DNA of 5,795 bases from Undivivens sp041654215 (GTDB lineage: Bacteria > Omnitrophota > Gorgyraeia > Gygaellales > Profunditerraquicolaceae). The notes under the pieces are model-generated. The model did not search any database, had not been told where the DNA came from, and was given only the letters and a program-made list of their open reading frames with translations. The stretch is from NCBI GenBank assembly GCA_041654215.1, contig JBAZDY010000098.1, positions 1 to 5,795 on the forward strand, read 5' to 3'. Below are positions 5,733-5,795 of the stretch, piece after piece (the stretch's first letter is position 1; each line of letters begins with the position of its first letter). The position numbers and the translations under genes were made by a program.

Positions 5733-5795
5733 CCGACAAGTTCCCCCGGGAGCCGCCGCTCGTTCCGCTTTCTCGTCCTCCGGCGCTGACGAAGG
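5733..5795 (-). other. Window edge upstream of the SCP2 gene, possibly coding
   Basis: All three minus-strand frames are open through these 63 bases. The SCP2 frame reads as an Ala/Glu/Pro-rich stretch (PEDEKAERAAAPGG) that could be a linker to another domain upstream. The other two frames end shortly inside the SCP2 gene, at 5719 and 5711, and either could be the tail of an overlapping upstream gene. Overlaps are common among the neighbours. I see no promoter here, so the transcript probably starts outside the window. Confidence 0.35.

Overview
This window reads as one chromosomal piece of a Gram-negative-type bacterium, with every recognisable gene on the minus strand. The SGNH hydrolase has a lipoprotein signal and there is a type IV pilin-like gene, which fits a diderm. 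The pilin, with a short leader, no Pro22 and a body ending in a YNAQKRYKLDNG-like segment, reminds me of the many small pilins of Omnitrophota or Elusimicrobiota. That taxonomic guess is inference from memory and is weak.

Layout in the direction of transcription, from high to low coordinates. A small SCP2-type lipid-carrier protein (5364-5732) overlaps by ATGA with an NAD(P)-dependent aldehyde dehydrogenase (3883-5367). A 330-base gene-free stretch (3553-3882) follows and is unusually rich in repeats. Two copies of a 23-base direct repeat bracket a series of stem-loops, including a 39-base unit repeated in tandem with period 42 and a diverged third unit that keeps the stem by compensatory changes. 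Then come an AMP-forming acyl-CoA synthetase/ligase (2029-3552), the 23S rRNA methyltransferase RlmN (951-2006, 22 bases downstream) and a GDSL/SGNH-family lipoprotein esterase (301-969, overlapping rlmN by 19 bases). Next are a promoter with a perfect -10 box (256-284) and the start of a type IV pilin/pseudopilin gene that runs off the window (1-209).

SCP2, aldehyde dehydrogenase, acyl-CoA ligase and esterase together could release, oxidise, activate and carry a lipid or other acyl chain: ester to alcohol/aldehyde, aldehyde to acid, acid to acyl-CoA, with SCP2 as a hydrophobic carrier. RlmN is a housekeeping gene that appears to share the transcript. This pathway is inferred from gene order and family. 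No substrate can be read from the sequence. The genes themselves are ordinary family members with intact catalytic residues. The least explained part of the window is the 3553-3882 stem-loop/repeat block.
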